DNA of 64,000 nt from Corallium rubrum (lineage: Eukaryota; Cnidaria; Anthozoa; Scleralcyonacea; Coralliidae): assembly GCA_964035015.1 (NCBI GenBank), contig OZ036006.1, positions 7,066,789-7,130,788 on the forward strand, read 5' to 3'. Of this stretch, positions 33,401 to 43,162 are shown one piece after another; the first letter of the stretch is position 1; each line of letters begins with the position of its first letter. A model generated the notes under the pieces. The model was not told the origin of the DNA and ran no database searches. It saw nothing but the letters and a program-made list of their open reading frames with translations. Both the position numbers and the translations under genes were made by a program.

Positions 33401-34628
33401 CATTGTAATTCAAACGTTTAAATCTTTCTATTTTTAAACAATGAGGCAAAAATGATAATTCCCTTTTTAAGGTTTAGAGTAACCTGAGAGCATGCGCTTA
33501 CCATGGCAATCACAAAAGTTCCACAGAGAAGTGTATTTTATTAGATACTATAAGCATACAAAGTTTCAGCACATTCTATTGTTTATTTCCAGAGATATTC
33601 CTTATTTTACGATTTTCATTTCGCTCGTTTGGAGAAATGACGTCATCAGCCATAAATTTGCATATTGCCAAAGCGTGAATATCTCCTGAACGAGATGAGA
33701 TATTGACAAACCACAAACGCCGTTCACCCTCATTTTAAATGTACTTTATGATAAGATAAAAAAAGACTGACGATTGTTTCATCTTAGTGACACTTTAAGA
33801 GTTAAGATTATTACAAAGCTAAGACTTTCTTTCGTTGTGTTCTAGAACTACGTTGGCTTCCAGTTTATTGCAGTGAGGTAAGAACATTTACTACAAGCTA
33901 AATCTCATTTGATTGGTCACTTTTTATTTCTAGCACTAAACTAAACTAAACTAAACTGAACTGAACTGAACTGAACTGAACTGAACTGAACTGAACTGAA
34001 CTGAATTTATACTGGATAATCCTATCAGTAATATCTAAACCGTTATCCCTAGAGGTCCAGTAAGGACCATCCCTCATTGATCTAGTGTTGCTACAGGAGG
34101 AAAGCAGAGTAAACTAAACTAACTTTATTTATACTGGATAACCCTATCAGTCATATCTAAACTGTTCTCTCTAGAGGTCCAGTACAGGAGGAAAGCAGAG
34201 TAAACTAAACTAACTTTATTTATACTCGATAACTCTATCAGTCATATCTAAACTGTTATCCTCGAGCTCAGAAGTCCAGTAAGGGCCATCCCTCATTGGT
34301 CCAGTGTTACTACAGGAGGAAACTTGTGGTGTTTGGTAGAGTCAAACTGGAAGCACTCTTCTCGCATACGGCCAAGGGGAAATTTTCAATCAGGTACCTG
34401 CTGAGAGCAGGAATCGAACCCGGCTCGCAGAAGTGAAAGGCACGTGCGCTAACCACTGTCCGACTATCATATTAATGTCATTTATTTCTATCTCTGTAGT
34501 GCAATGGTGGTTACAAAACTTGCAATTTTAAATGCATTCTGCTGTTTAAGACTGGTGTGTATGAACCAACCGCACCCAGCACTTGTTTAAAGTTGTTTGG
34601 AAAACCAAGCAATGAAATGCTATGTTAG
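24404..34628 (+). CDS. Secreted Ly6-mucin-ShK(x3) multidomain protein with TSP1-like C-terminus (624 aa)
   Basis: Fourteen exons: 24404-24503, 26511-26831, 27152-27538, 27889-28029, 28186-28404, 28720-28830, 28958-29023, 29456-29515, 30937-30996, 32412-32531, 32656-32751, 32880-32912, 33846-33877 and 34500-34628. Nearly all introns are phase 1, so each domain is its own shuffled cassette. Domains: signal peptide (1-29), Ly6/uPAR three-finger domain (34-140; 12 Cys, ending CC.GNLCN), PVTTD mucin repeats (141-269), ShK1 (270-316), TPVTT mucin repeats (317-389), ShK2 (390-426), two related 20-residue exons containing TP.GP.G.S (448-488), ShK3 (489-528), a PHPQVFP repeat linker, and a 52-residue Cys-rich end starting LRWLPVYCSECNGG that resembles a TSP1 module. 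AATAAA is at 34785. It is likely extracellular matrix or mucus material. ShK modules also occur in toxins, but this length, glycosylated spacers and exon structure do not support a toxin call. Confidence 0.85.
26368..26436 (+). mobile_element. tRNA-like sequence (SINE head)
   Basis: CAGTGGCTCAAAGATTAGAG (A box) and GCAGGTTCGAATCAG (B box) are spaced as in a tRNA, but the acceptor stem is not complementary. It lies in the first intron of the Ly6/ShK gene; a relative is at 41835-41905. Confidence 0.6.
27728..27850. mobile_element. Dispersed foldback element, half copy
   Basis: CTCTGATGAAGGGCCTTCGC followed by TCGAAACGTTAGAC and ending in TTCGATTGTTG.. CACTGCCTACACAGCACGC, the right half of the family described at 2485. 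Confidence 0.7.
29056..29209. mobile_element. Palindromic MITE
   Basis: AGGGCCGTTTATACAAG at the left and CTTTCGTATAAACGGCCCT at the right, with inverse internal ACACGG and CGTGTC segments. Intronic. Confidence 0.72.
29636..30129. mobile_element. MULE-like MITE with 9-bp duplication, inserted in a foldback copy
   Basis: The ends are ATTGGCGTAGAGT and ACTCTACGCCTATG. CGAAGGACC flanks both sides (29627-29635, 30130-30138), splitting a copy of the GAAGGGCCTTC foldback family (29560 to 30190). It contains long G and C homopolymers near its ends. Confidence 0.78.
30201..30275. mobile_element. 75-bp MITE, CAACCTCGT ends, 10-bp duplication
   Basis: It starts CAACCTCGTACCCAGGGCCA and ends with the inverse. 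ACCCTACTAG is perfectly duplicated (30191-30200, 30276-30285). It shares TIRs with 22821-23339; a TIR fragment lies at 26860. Confidence 0.85.
30303..30436. mobile_element. Palindromic foldback element
   Basis: GTAAAGGCC and GGCCTTTAC bracket a long hairpin with arms GGACTAGACCGGGTTTTCAA and its inverse around GAGGCGAAGCCGAGG. It is intronic, followed by tandem TTTCAAGTCC motifs to about 30625. Confidence 0.75.
31131..31445 (+). mobile_element. 5S rRNA-derived SINE, copy 1
   Basis: It begins GTACGGGTGGCGTGTGCTG and contains AAGTTAAGCCCGG..GGTTAGTACTT and CCGCTTGGGAAT, matching 5S rRNA internal promoter regions as I know them. The TGGATGGGTGA segment is replaced by an unrelated stretch. It is inserted into an older dispersed repeat (31035-31130 and 31475-31660) whose unbroken copy is at 53690-53945. 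Confidence 0.78.
31962..32340 (+). mobile_element. 5S rRNA-derived SINE, copy 2 (fuller)
   Basis: It holds GGGGTTAGTACTTGGATGGG then TGACCGCTTGGGAAT, the most conserved part of 5S rRNA. It is followed by the same tail as copy 1 (GGAACTCATGTGAGTAGAG) and an additional 3' segment with GAGCGCCTTTGATATGCC. The 5' half of 5S is not recognisable, so this is a SINE, not a 5S gene. Confidence 0.82.
32991..33798. mobile_element. 800-bp foldback MITE
   Basis: TTAAAGTGTCACTAAGATGA at the left with inverse TCATCTTAGTGACACTTTAA at the right; arms of about 250 bp stay inverted (AACGGCGTTTGTGGTTTGT, GATGACGTCATTTTCTCC). Same design as 42501-43006 and 63341-63763. Confidence 0.8.
33935..34475 (-). mobile_element. 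tRNA-derived SINE, family T, with tandem 3' units (minus orientation)
   Basis: The tRNA-like head is at 34385-34470 (inverse of GGTTCGATTCCTGCTCTCAG, with A-box-like GTGGTTAGCGCACGTG). Before it lie three tandem tail units of about 90-125 bp (TTTATACTGGATAACC.. TCATATCTAAACTG) and a (CTGAA)n stretch at 33935-34004. The plus-strand counterpart is 43440-44215. Confidence 0.75.
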
Positions 34629-35888
34629 ATCCCAGACTCCCAGCCAAACAACTCAGAGCGAACAAAAGACTTGGATTACGTCAACATGTTGTTGCTAGGT
34701 TACATTATGTCGTATAAGGACTAACAAGGATAACGGAGGATAACAAGGATCATATTATAAAATCTTGTCTACAGCTAGTTATACAATAAAGCCAAGAGAG
34801 TTGTCATTGCGGATAGTACACCTGGACAATATTAGAAAATAGTACCCCCGCAGTGATGGACTGGTGCGGTGTCCTTGCCAATTGCTGGTGTTATTGTATT
34901 GTATTTTTTATTGTCAATTTTATCATGTTTTTTGTTTCTTTTGGCGAAAGTGATAAAATTAAAAAAAGATAATTATCTGTCAATTACTTGTCTTGTTGAA
35001 CTGATCTGCTGCTACCCTGGATGCCAGAGGTTCTTGGGGGAAGGGAGGAAAAGAGGGGAGGGAGGGAGAAAGATGGGGGGAGGGAGGGGAAAGAGGGGAA
35101 GGGAGGGAAAGAGAGGGAAGAGAGGGGAAAGAGTTAGGGTTAGGGTTAGGCTGCATGATGGATCGAAATATAGTAAGGACTGCCGAAATTACTGAATGTA
35201 GTTTTTACGTTTCTCTGACGAAGGGCCTTCGCTAGAAACATTACGTTCAATAATTTCGGCACTACCAAACTATATTTCGATTTGTATTTCAACACTGCCT
35301 ACGCAGCACACTACTTTTAGTTCGCATGATGAATAAATGTGTGAGATGAATCGAAGGTGTTGTTACAAAACGCATTTTTTCCGCTACGTTAGCTAATTTC
35401 AAAAGGTGCGTGCCAGCACCATCTAGCCAACAATAGCGTGCAAGCTGGCTCCATATTTCAAGCATTAGGCGCGAGAACAGGAATCAAGCTAATAAGCCAA
35501 CACGAAAACGAATCCAAACTCCACCGCATAGATACCCAGATTTCCCTTACTCTCACGAATTGATACTGCAACCAGATTTTTCCAAATTCTACGGGATAAC
35601 CAGTTATATTTTGCGAACTGTAGCTTCAGATTCCGTCAGAGAGATACCAGTACAACATATCTGAATCGCATGCATATACTAATACATGTAGTATTAAAAA
35701 AAACTTTCAAGATATCAAGATAGAGACGACAGTTTGATTGAATCACGTTGTACGTACTCACAAACGCATATTTTAAAGGAACATTTCTCAAGCGTACTGT
35801 ACGACAACAAAACACGAATTTCAACACAAAAGCGCCATTTTCAAAAAGTCGTGGTGACTTTAATCTTCTTCGTTTTTCTTCTGTACTG
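34629..35888. other. Intergenic region, no gene seen
   Basis: It holds the 3' untranslated region and AATAAA (34785-34790) of the Ly6/ShK gene, a GGGA-rich stretch at 35035-35130, three TTAGGG units at 35131-35150 and a foldback-family copy at 35158-35320. No supported exon. Confidence 0.6.
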
Positions 35889-36483
35889 CTACATCAGTTT
35901 ATTCAACCATATTTCAATTTCTTTTATCTCAGCTTCGTTCTCAGTATTTCCCTTGGCGCTACACTCAACAAACTCCACTTGTATTCTTCTTAAATCAGAA
36001 AAATCAAAATCTTTTCCTTTTTGTCCAACAAAAACTGAATCTTTATTCATTGATTGTTCATCCAGACCCTTGACAGCAGCAGCACGAGTCTTGCGTAGCG
36101 TGTTGCTGACAAAACATTAAACATACATCAGTAAACGCAATAAATGAATGAAAGATCTGCCTTATACACAATAATTACTTACATTTCTTTGGCTAGTTGT
36201 GATTTTATCACATTCGCAGATTTGGATGTTGTTAAATCTGCCAGATAAGAAAAAACAATCACGTTTTTGAATGGTCGCTTTTAATAAGCATGTTATTTGG
36301 ATCAATACCTTGCTTGTTGCAAGCCACCAACAGTTTTGGTGATAATTTATTAAACGTCTTGTTGCTAAGAATATCAAATAAACACCTACAAAGAAAAGAT
36401 GTTTTCATCATTGTAATTGAAAATAATTTACCCTTTCTTTCTTTCTCCCTTGCTTGCTTGCTTGCTTGCTTCCTTCCTTCCAT

Positions 36484-36519
<36 letters not shown>

Positions 36520-38584
36520 TTTCTTCCTTCCTTCCTTCCTTCCTTCCTTCCTTCCTTCCTTCCTTCCTTCCTTCCTTCCTTCCTTCCTTCCTTCCTTGCC
36601 TCCATCCTTCCTTCCTTCTTTCTTTCCCTCCCTCCCCCCTCTCTCCTCCTTCCTTCCTTACTTCATTATTTCCCTCCCTCTTTCTATCTGCACAAATCAC
36701 TTACTCTGCAACAGCGTGAAGCTCTCTGGGAAAATTAACACTGTCCACAACAAAGATTATCCCCCTGACAAATAAACAAACAAACCAGAAGTAAAAATCA
36801 TGCCATTATAATAATTTAATAAATAGAGAAATATCTAATACCTAGCAAGATCTTTATATTTATCAACAAACTTTCCTTTCAGTTTTTCATTTCCAGGAAT
36901 GTCAACCAGTTCCAAGACCTTACTCGGGTCATTCTGAGCAAATAAAATATAATAAACATAATGTACTATAGCTGTATGGTGATATAGCTGTATGGTGATA
37001 TAGCTGTATGGTGCTATAGCTGTATGGTGATACAGCTGTATGGTGATATAGCTGTATGGTGCTATAGCTGTATGGTGATATAGCTGTATGGTGCTACAAC
37101 TGTATGGTGATATAGCTGTATGGTGATATAGCTGTATGGTGCTACAGTTGTATGGTGATATAGCTGTGTGGTGCTACAGCTGTATGGTGCTACAGCTGTA
37201 TGGTGATATAACTATATGGTGATATAACTGTATGGTGATATAGCTGTATGGTGATATAGCTGTATGGTGATATAGCTGTATGGTGCTACAGCTGTATGGT
37301 GATATAACTATATGGTGATATAACTGTATGGTGATATAGCTGTATGGTGACATAGCTGTATGGTGATATAAATGTATGGTGATATAGTTGTATAGTGCTA
37401 TAGCTGTATGGTGCTACAGCTGTATGGTGATATAGCTGTATGGTGATATAACTGTATGGTGCTACAGCTGTATGGTGATATAACTGTATGGTGCTATAGC
37501 TGTATGGTGATATAGCTGTATGGTGCTATAGCTGTATCGTGCTACAGCTGTATGGTGCTATAGCTGTATGGTGATATAGCTGTATGATGATATAACTGTA
37601 TGGTGCTACAGCTGTATGGTGCTATAGCTGTATGGTGCTACAGCTGTATGGTGCTATAGCTGTATGGTGCTATAACTGTATGGTGCTACAGCTGTATGGT
37701 GCTACAGCTGTATGGTGATATAGCTGTATGGTGATATAACTGTATGGTGCTATAACTGTATGGTGCTATAGCTGTATGGTGATATAGCTGTATGGTGCTA
37801 TAGCTGTATGGTGATATAGCTGTATGGTGATATAGCTGTATGGTGCTACAGCTGTATGGTGCTATAGCTGTATGGTGATATAGCTGTATGGTGCTACAGC
37901 TGTACGGTGCTACAGCTATATGAAGGTGCTATGGCATTGTAATAAATTTACTTTTTTTAGTTAATTGTAACTTTTAAGTTTGCTAATCAAAGTGTAAGTA
38001 CTCAGAGTGTCAGTTTATTTTTTATTAATATTTATCATTTTATTTATTAATAAAATTATTAATTAACATTGTTTTAAATACAGACCTGTTTGTCTAACTT
38101 ATAGCTTCCTTTATTTTCTTTAATTGATGTTTGACTTGCCAAAAACTTTCCATAATAAAGCTAAAAAATAAGTTATAGAATGTAAATACAACTTGAGCTG
38201 TGAAGAGTCCCTCTGATGTAGCTGAGCTCAACTCTTCAGCAGAAAATCTTGGCAAAAATTCTCTTTAATTCTGTATCAAAGCTTACCCTTGCAAACAGAA
38301 GTGTTTTACCAGCATCAGACAAACCAATCAACAACACTGCTTTACATTTGTTACGACTTCTGCTAATAATCCATGCGATAACTAAGAATATATAATGATG
38401 AGTCAGCACTGAGGAATGTCTTAATTTCTACTAAAACAATTGTACTAAATAAACAAAAACATTCGTTAATAAAATCATTCTTACCTAGAGTTAATAAAAC
38501 TATTAAAATTGCTGAAGCAATAGCAAATGCTGTGCCGTTTGGACCATGAAAAAACTGCATCACTGTTTGCCATTCAGCAGCCAT
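35889..38584 (-). CDS. SRPRB: Signal recognition particle receptor subunit beta (256 aa)
   Basis: Eight exons in transcript order: 38584-38485, 38381-38287, 38160-38086, 36933-36842, 36764-36705, 36385-36309, 36237-36183 and 36105-35889; the frame closes exactly. There is an N-terminal TM anchor (AFAIASAILIVLLTL, residues 19-33), then an ARF-like GTPase: G1 GLSDAGKT (53-60), G3 DIPGNE (101-106), IIFVVDS, G4 NKQD (164-167), KSA, LRKTRAAAV (188-196) and G5 ECSAKG (232-237). It anchors the SRP receptor alpha subunit in the ER membrane during cotranslational targeting. Length fits the family (about 270). The start is the ATG opening MAAEWQ; an in-frame ATG 36 bp upstream is possible. Intron 3 contains a 16-bp minisatellite and intron 5 a TTCC array. 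Confidence 0.95.
36430..36670. repeat. (TTCC)n/(TTTC)n microsatellite in an SRPRB intron
   Basis: TTGC, TTTC and TTCC tetranucleotide runs lie between exons 36764-36705 and 36385-36309. Reading frames in all phases are low-complexity artefacts. Confidence 0.95.
36966..37922. repeat. 16-bp minisatellite in SRPRB intron 3
   Basis: About 60 units of CTGTATGGTGATATAG. Two positions vary repeatedly between two states (GATA/GCTA and ATAG/ACAG), giving a mosaic of a few unit types. Confidence 0.95.
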
Positions 38585-38720
38585 TTTGATTTGTAACACA
38601 ACTCGGAAGACTCCGAACACTTGCCGAAGGTATCCCGACTGAAGATAACTGCCAACATGTATAGTTTTAATTTGGTTGCAAAAAACTTCAGATTATTAAA
38701 TAATACAAGAAGATATCAAT
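38585..38720. promoter_or_regulatory. 136-bp bidirectional promoter, SRPRB/DCAF10
   Basis: The start codons of SRPRB (-) and DCAF10 (+) are 136 bp apart, so both core promoters and leaders must fit here. No TATA box is evident. Head-to-head housekeeping pairs of this spacing usually share a promoter. Confidence 0.7.
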
Positions 38721-41009
38721 ATGGAGGAGAAACAGAGAATAACAAGACATTATTCTTCATTACAGATGACCAGGAAACGTGAACTGGGGCACACATTTCA
38801 AGAAGATACTCTCACATCCAACTATTATAAATACATGACCATTCAACCACCATCTTGGTGCAAAGACAATCATGGTGCAGCTGACCATGGTAGTGTATTT
38901 AATATCGAGTTCTCTCCAAATGGAAAAATCATGGTTGTTGCATGTGCGAAAAAAACTATTTTGGTATTTGATCCATTATCAAAGAAACTGCTCACTAAGA
39001 TACCTGATGCGCATGAAGATTGTGTAAACTGTTTTTGCTTTCTCGATGAAAGAACATTTGCAAGTGCATCTGATGATTGTAATATTGCATTATGGGATTC
39101 TCGGATGTTACGTGAGAAGATTGTTAAACTTAAAGGACATGGAAGCTGGGTGAAAAGTTTAGCTTATCATCATGGTACGCAACAATTAGTAAGCTCTGCT
39201 TACGATGACACTGTAAGAGTATGGGATATCAACACATATTCACACAATCAACCTAAAAGTGAAGTTATTTTTACTGTTGAAAATTTAATTCGATTAAAGT
39301 TGAGTCCTCGTGGTGATAAACTTATTACTTCAACGTTTGATGGTTTCATTACGGTCTTTCATGATCTCGATCTCGAACACTTTCAAGATGATGTTAATAA
39401 ACGTAGTCTCACCAATCACTTGACCTCAGGTCAAAATTCTGAAAACTTTGTTCCTGTCAATCGTAATGTCCCAGAATCCATTGTGGAGTTTCCAAATCAT
39501 TCCCCTTGGAGTGTATCTGCGCTTCAGGTTCACCCGCATGGTTGGTGTTTGATGTCGCGTTATTCAACTGCACAGCAGTCGATTGAGTTTACAACAATAC
39601 ATGATATTCAGACTATTCAAAATGGTAAGAGTGGCCTTTGTAGTTGCATTTTTCACAACTGGTCCTGGTTTGGTCTTAAAATGTATATATTCTACACTCA
39701 AATTTTCCTTCACCCAAAATCCTTAGAACATGCTATGTAATCGAGTGAAATGCCCAATATTACTTATAATATACAGTATACCCAATTCTATCCTGGCATT
39801 ACCAGCTTATTATATATACAGAACTCGTGATCAAGCTCTCAGCAATGCCCTCCATGGCTCAGTAGTCAGAGCATTGCACTAGAATCACAAGGTCGTGGGT
39901 TCAACTCCTGCCAGAAGGCCTTTGTAGTTGCATTTTTGCAACTGGTCCCGGTTTGGTCTTAAAATGTATATATTCTATACTCAAATTTTCCTGCTATGTA
40001 ATTGAGTGAAATATATGCCCAATATACCAAATTATTTATACCAAAATATATAAATATATGGATAGGTGGGGGAGATTTTGCAAGGGTGGGTCAGTTCTAG
40101 TCCTTACCCACCATAATGCACTCAATTTGCCACAGGAACCTTTTGCATTGCTGCAGGAAGCCAAAGACACTGAGTTGCCTGCAGAGGAAGCTAACACGTC
40201 TATTTGAGAAATTATGTCACATTTTAGTTATTGACAAGAATAATCATCTTTAATTAGTCAGAGTAAAATTGTCTGGCATTAGACAGAATAGAATTAATAA
40301 GCTGCTAGTAAAGTGCAGTCAACCCATGGTCAACCCTTTAACTCCCACCATCACAGGAGGTCTTCCTTTGATGAGTAAAGTCATCTGCCATTAGACAGAA
40401 TAAAAAATAACAAGTGCCAAATGCACCAATGGGAATGAAAGAGTTAAGGAGCTTTGAATAAACTAAGGGAAGTCAAATATATGTTTTAATTTATGTATAC
40501 TGTATTATTATGCAGTATATTGTATGTACTATACATATTATTGAGAGTTTTATCAAAACAATTTTTATATATTTACTATAAGATTTGAATTTCATAGTGC
40601 ATATTATGCACATGATTATTGCTAATTTGCTAATCAGATTTTCTTTAAAGCTTTTCCAGAGCAAGAGGGACAAGAAAGGAGTAAGAATGTTAAAAGACTA
40701 AGTCATTACATTGAGGAGTGCAATGCAGCTCCAGGATTTATCAAAGAACAAGATTTTAGCAAAGATGGACGAGTTATTGCTTCTCCATTTGGCCATGGAG
40801 CAAGATTGCTTGCATTTGCTTCAGATTGTTGTGAGTTGTGTAAATGTGATTTGGAGGACAGTTCAAAAACAAAGCAACTCCATGAAATTAAATGTCTGTT
40901 CAGTCACCATCATCCAGTTTGTATCAGCAAGTTTTCACCAACTCACATGTTAGTTGTAACTGGATGTTTAGGGGGAGAAATTGCATTTCATGAACCAAAA
41001 CTCTCCTGA
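38721..41009 (+). CDS. DCAF10: DDB1- and CUL4-associated factor 10 (WD40 protein, 420 aa)
   Basis: Two exons, 38721-39624 and 40651-41009, join in phase 1. The N-terminus leads into WD repeats: HGSVFNIEFSPNG (56-68), ILVFDP, AHEDCVNCFCFLD, ASASDDCNIALWDSR with the WDxR motif (125-128) that contacts DDB1, HGSWVKSLAYHH, DDTVRVWD, then a middle insertion and a C-terminal part (LSHYIEECN, FIKEQDFSKDGRVIASP, SKFSPTHMLVVTGCLGG). This order matches DCAF10/WDR32 as I know it, though the human N-terminal extension is missing. It acts as a substrate receptor of CUL4-DDB1 ubiquitin ligases. A SINE lies directly after the exon-1 donor. AATAAA is at 41083-41088. Confidence 0.92.
39628..40030 (+). mobile_element. 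tRNA-derived SINE family A, tail fragment plus full copy
   Basis: A tail-only fragment starts 4 bp after the DCAF10 exon-1 donor. A full copy from about 39845 has CATGGCTCAGTAGTCAGAGC and GGTCGTGGGTTCAACTCCTG, then the shared tail. Confidence 0.82.
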
Positions 41010-43162
41010 ATAATTAGACTGTCATCCAGTTGTGGAAATTAATTAAGCATTATTAAATTATTTATAATTTGTAAATACATTTAATAAAATATGCTATATG
41101 TATATTTATATCTTTTTCTACAAACCTGATATCTTCTTGGCTACTGTATATATAGCACTTTCTCCATAACCAGTTCAGTTTTCATTTTTTGTTATTTGCT
41201 TTTCAAGAATAAATAGAATAAATAAAATAATAAACTGTAGCTGTGGCTAAACCAACAGTGTACTAACAATGGACCAATAACAGATGGCCCTTTACTACAA
41301 TATATAGTAAAGGTTTGATATACTGCCGAAACAGAGAATGTATAGGCGTCTAACCGGTTCCTTCTCTCTGACGAAGGGCCTTCGCTCGAAACGTTAAACT
41401 CCTACATTCTCTGTTTTAGACGTCTAAGGTTATCCAGTATACGTATGTAAATAAAGTAGAATGCTGTGTAGGCAGTGTTTTGAACAGAGAAAAGTGAAAA
41501 GATAAACTACTGAGTTTCTGTAACAGAAAACTGACGTTCCCAGCGGGGCCCTCATTCAAAGTGAAATGTGATAATTAAAAGGCTCCCAAAACGTGAGTTT
41601 TCTGTTGCTAAAAATCTCAGTACTTTACCCCTTTTCACTTTACATGTGTAAATAAAGTTATTTTGTACGTTATTAGTGTTCTCAGCTTGAATTGGTTAAG
41701 TTCATAACTTTTTACTGTGCAAGCTGTCGTAAGTTAAACTCAGAGAAAACTCTGAGCTCCAGTACTTGTGACATACGTACGGATTGACTAGTTCCCAGGC
41801 GTATAAATATCGAAAACAACCTTGGTCTACCATCTTAGTTCCAGTGGCTCAATGGTGAGAGCGTCCAGCTGGCATTTGGAAGGTTGTGGGTTCAAGCCCC
41901 GTCCGGAGCTCAGAGTTTTTCTCTGAGTTTCTCTTGTACATGCAGTAAAAACATACGAAAAAGTTATTTTAGTTGCGTTCACTTCTATTTGATTCAGTAC
42001 AGTCGAGTTGAGTCTAACGTTTCGAGCGAAGGCTCTTCGCCAGAGAGAAACGTTTCAATAATTTCGACAGTACTCAAATCTTACTATATTTCCATCTGAG
42101 TTGAGTTGAGTTGAGTTGAGTTGAGTTGAGTATTGCATGTACAAACCATGTACAAATTATTTCACCTTTATTGGTCAATAAACACCAGTAAGATCATACA
42201 TTATAAAAAGGAATAAAGTTAAATACACAATACACCGTTCTAGGATGGATAGTCCGTTACAAGTAATAATTAAATATGTTTTTTTGAAATAATTGGGAAC
42301 TAGGGAAATACTCTTTGTGTATTCAGTAAATCCCAAAGCGAAAAAGCTCCTTTCACTTGATTTTGCCAGCTTATAGTTCGCCCGTTACAAGATCTAAGTT
42401 ATGTTAGGTATTAGTGTTTGTCACTGTAGCTAATAGTCTGAATTGCCGGTTGGTTGATTATTACAGTACTGGCAATTATTATATGATTTACATGTGAAGA
42501 TTTAAAGGGCTTATGCAGCCAAAAATAAGTTTGGGAGAGACTCTCTTATTTAAAAGAACTTTTGAAGTTAAGGATTGACGTTTGCAGCTCTTCCATATCT
42601 CACTTAGTTCTTTAGATATTGAGATTTGCGTGATATGTAAATAACATCACTTAGACGTCACACTGTATAATGACTTGTTGGGAAATCCTGTCTATTCTTG
42701 CAATAATTCAAGTAAATCACTTGAAACTTTTCATGTATAGTGTCTTGCGATACACAGAAGCACATGCACAGTTAAAAGTGATTTCTTTAAATAATCTCAA
42801 ATTGATATATTCAAGATTTTCTAACAAGTCATTATGCAAGTGTGACGTCTAAGTGATGTTATTTACATATCACGCAGATCTCAATTTCTAAAGAACGAAA
42901 TGAGATATGGAAGAGCTGCAAACGTCAATTTTTATAACCTCAAAAGTTCTTCTGAATAAGAGAGTCTCTTCCGAACTTATTTTTCGCTGCATGTAAGTCC
43001 TTTAAAAAGACTTCCAAGTATGTTACGTTGCAACTAGTAAAACAAATAGCGTAAACTAGCAGTTACCAACTTATTGTGCAAGCAGCCACGCCCAAAATAT
43101 CAAACTCATTATCCAATCTCTAGAAATAACTTCAAATAACAACAATGGAGTTGTCCAGTGGT
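41010..43162. other. Intergenic region, no gene seen
   Basis: It holds foldback-family copies (41310-41480, 41995-42095), a tRNA-like SINE head (41835-41905: AGTGGCTCAATGGTGAGAGC and GTGGGTTCAAGCCCC), a (GAGTT)n run near 42095-42130, and a foldback MITE (42501-43006). Confidence 0.6.
42501..43006. mobile_element. Foldback MITE
   Basis: TTTAAAGGGCTTATGCAGCC at the left and GCTGCATGTAAGTCCTTTAAA-like inverse at the right. The arms include GAGAGACTCTCTTATTTAAA and AAATAACATCACTTAGACGT, which pair across the centre. Confidence 0.78.

Noticed and set aside
24404..34628. Toxin gene call based on ShK modules
   Set aside because: ShK modules are common in large cnidarian matrix and enzyme proteins. 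This protein is 624 residues with mucin spacers and lacks the short prepropeptide layout of toxin precursors.
35131..35150. Telomere or chromosome end
   Set aside because: Only three TTAGGG units within a G-rich intergenic stretch, with ordinary genes on both sides.
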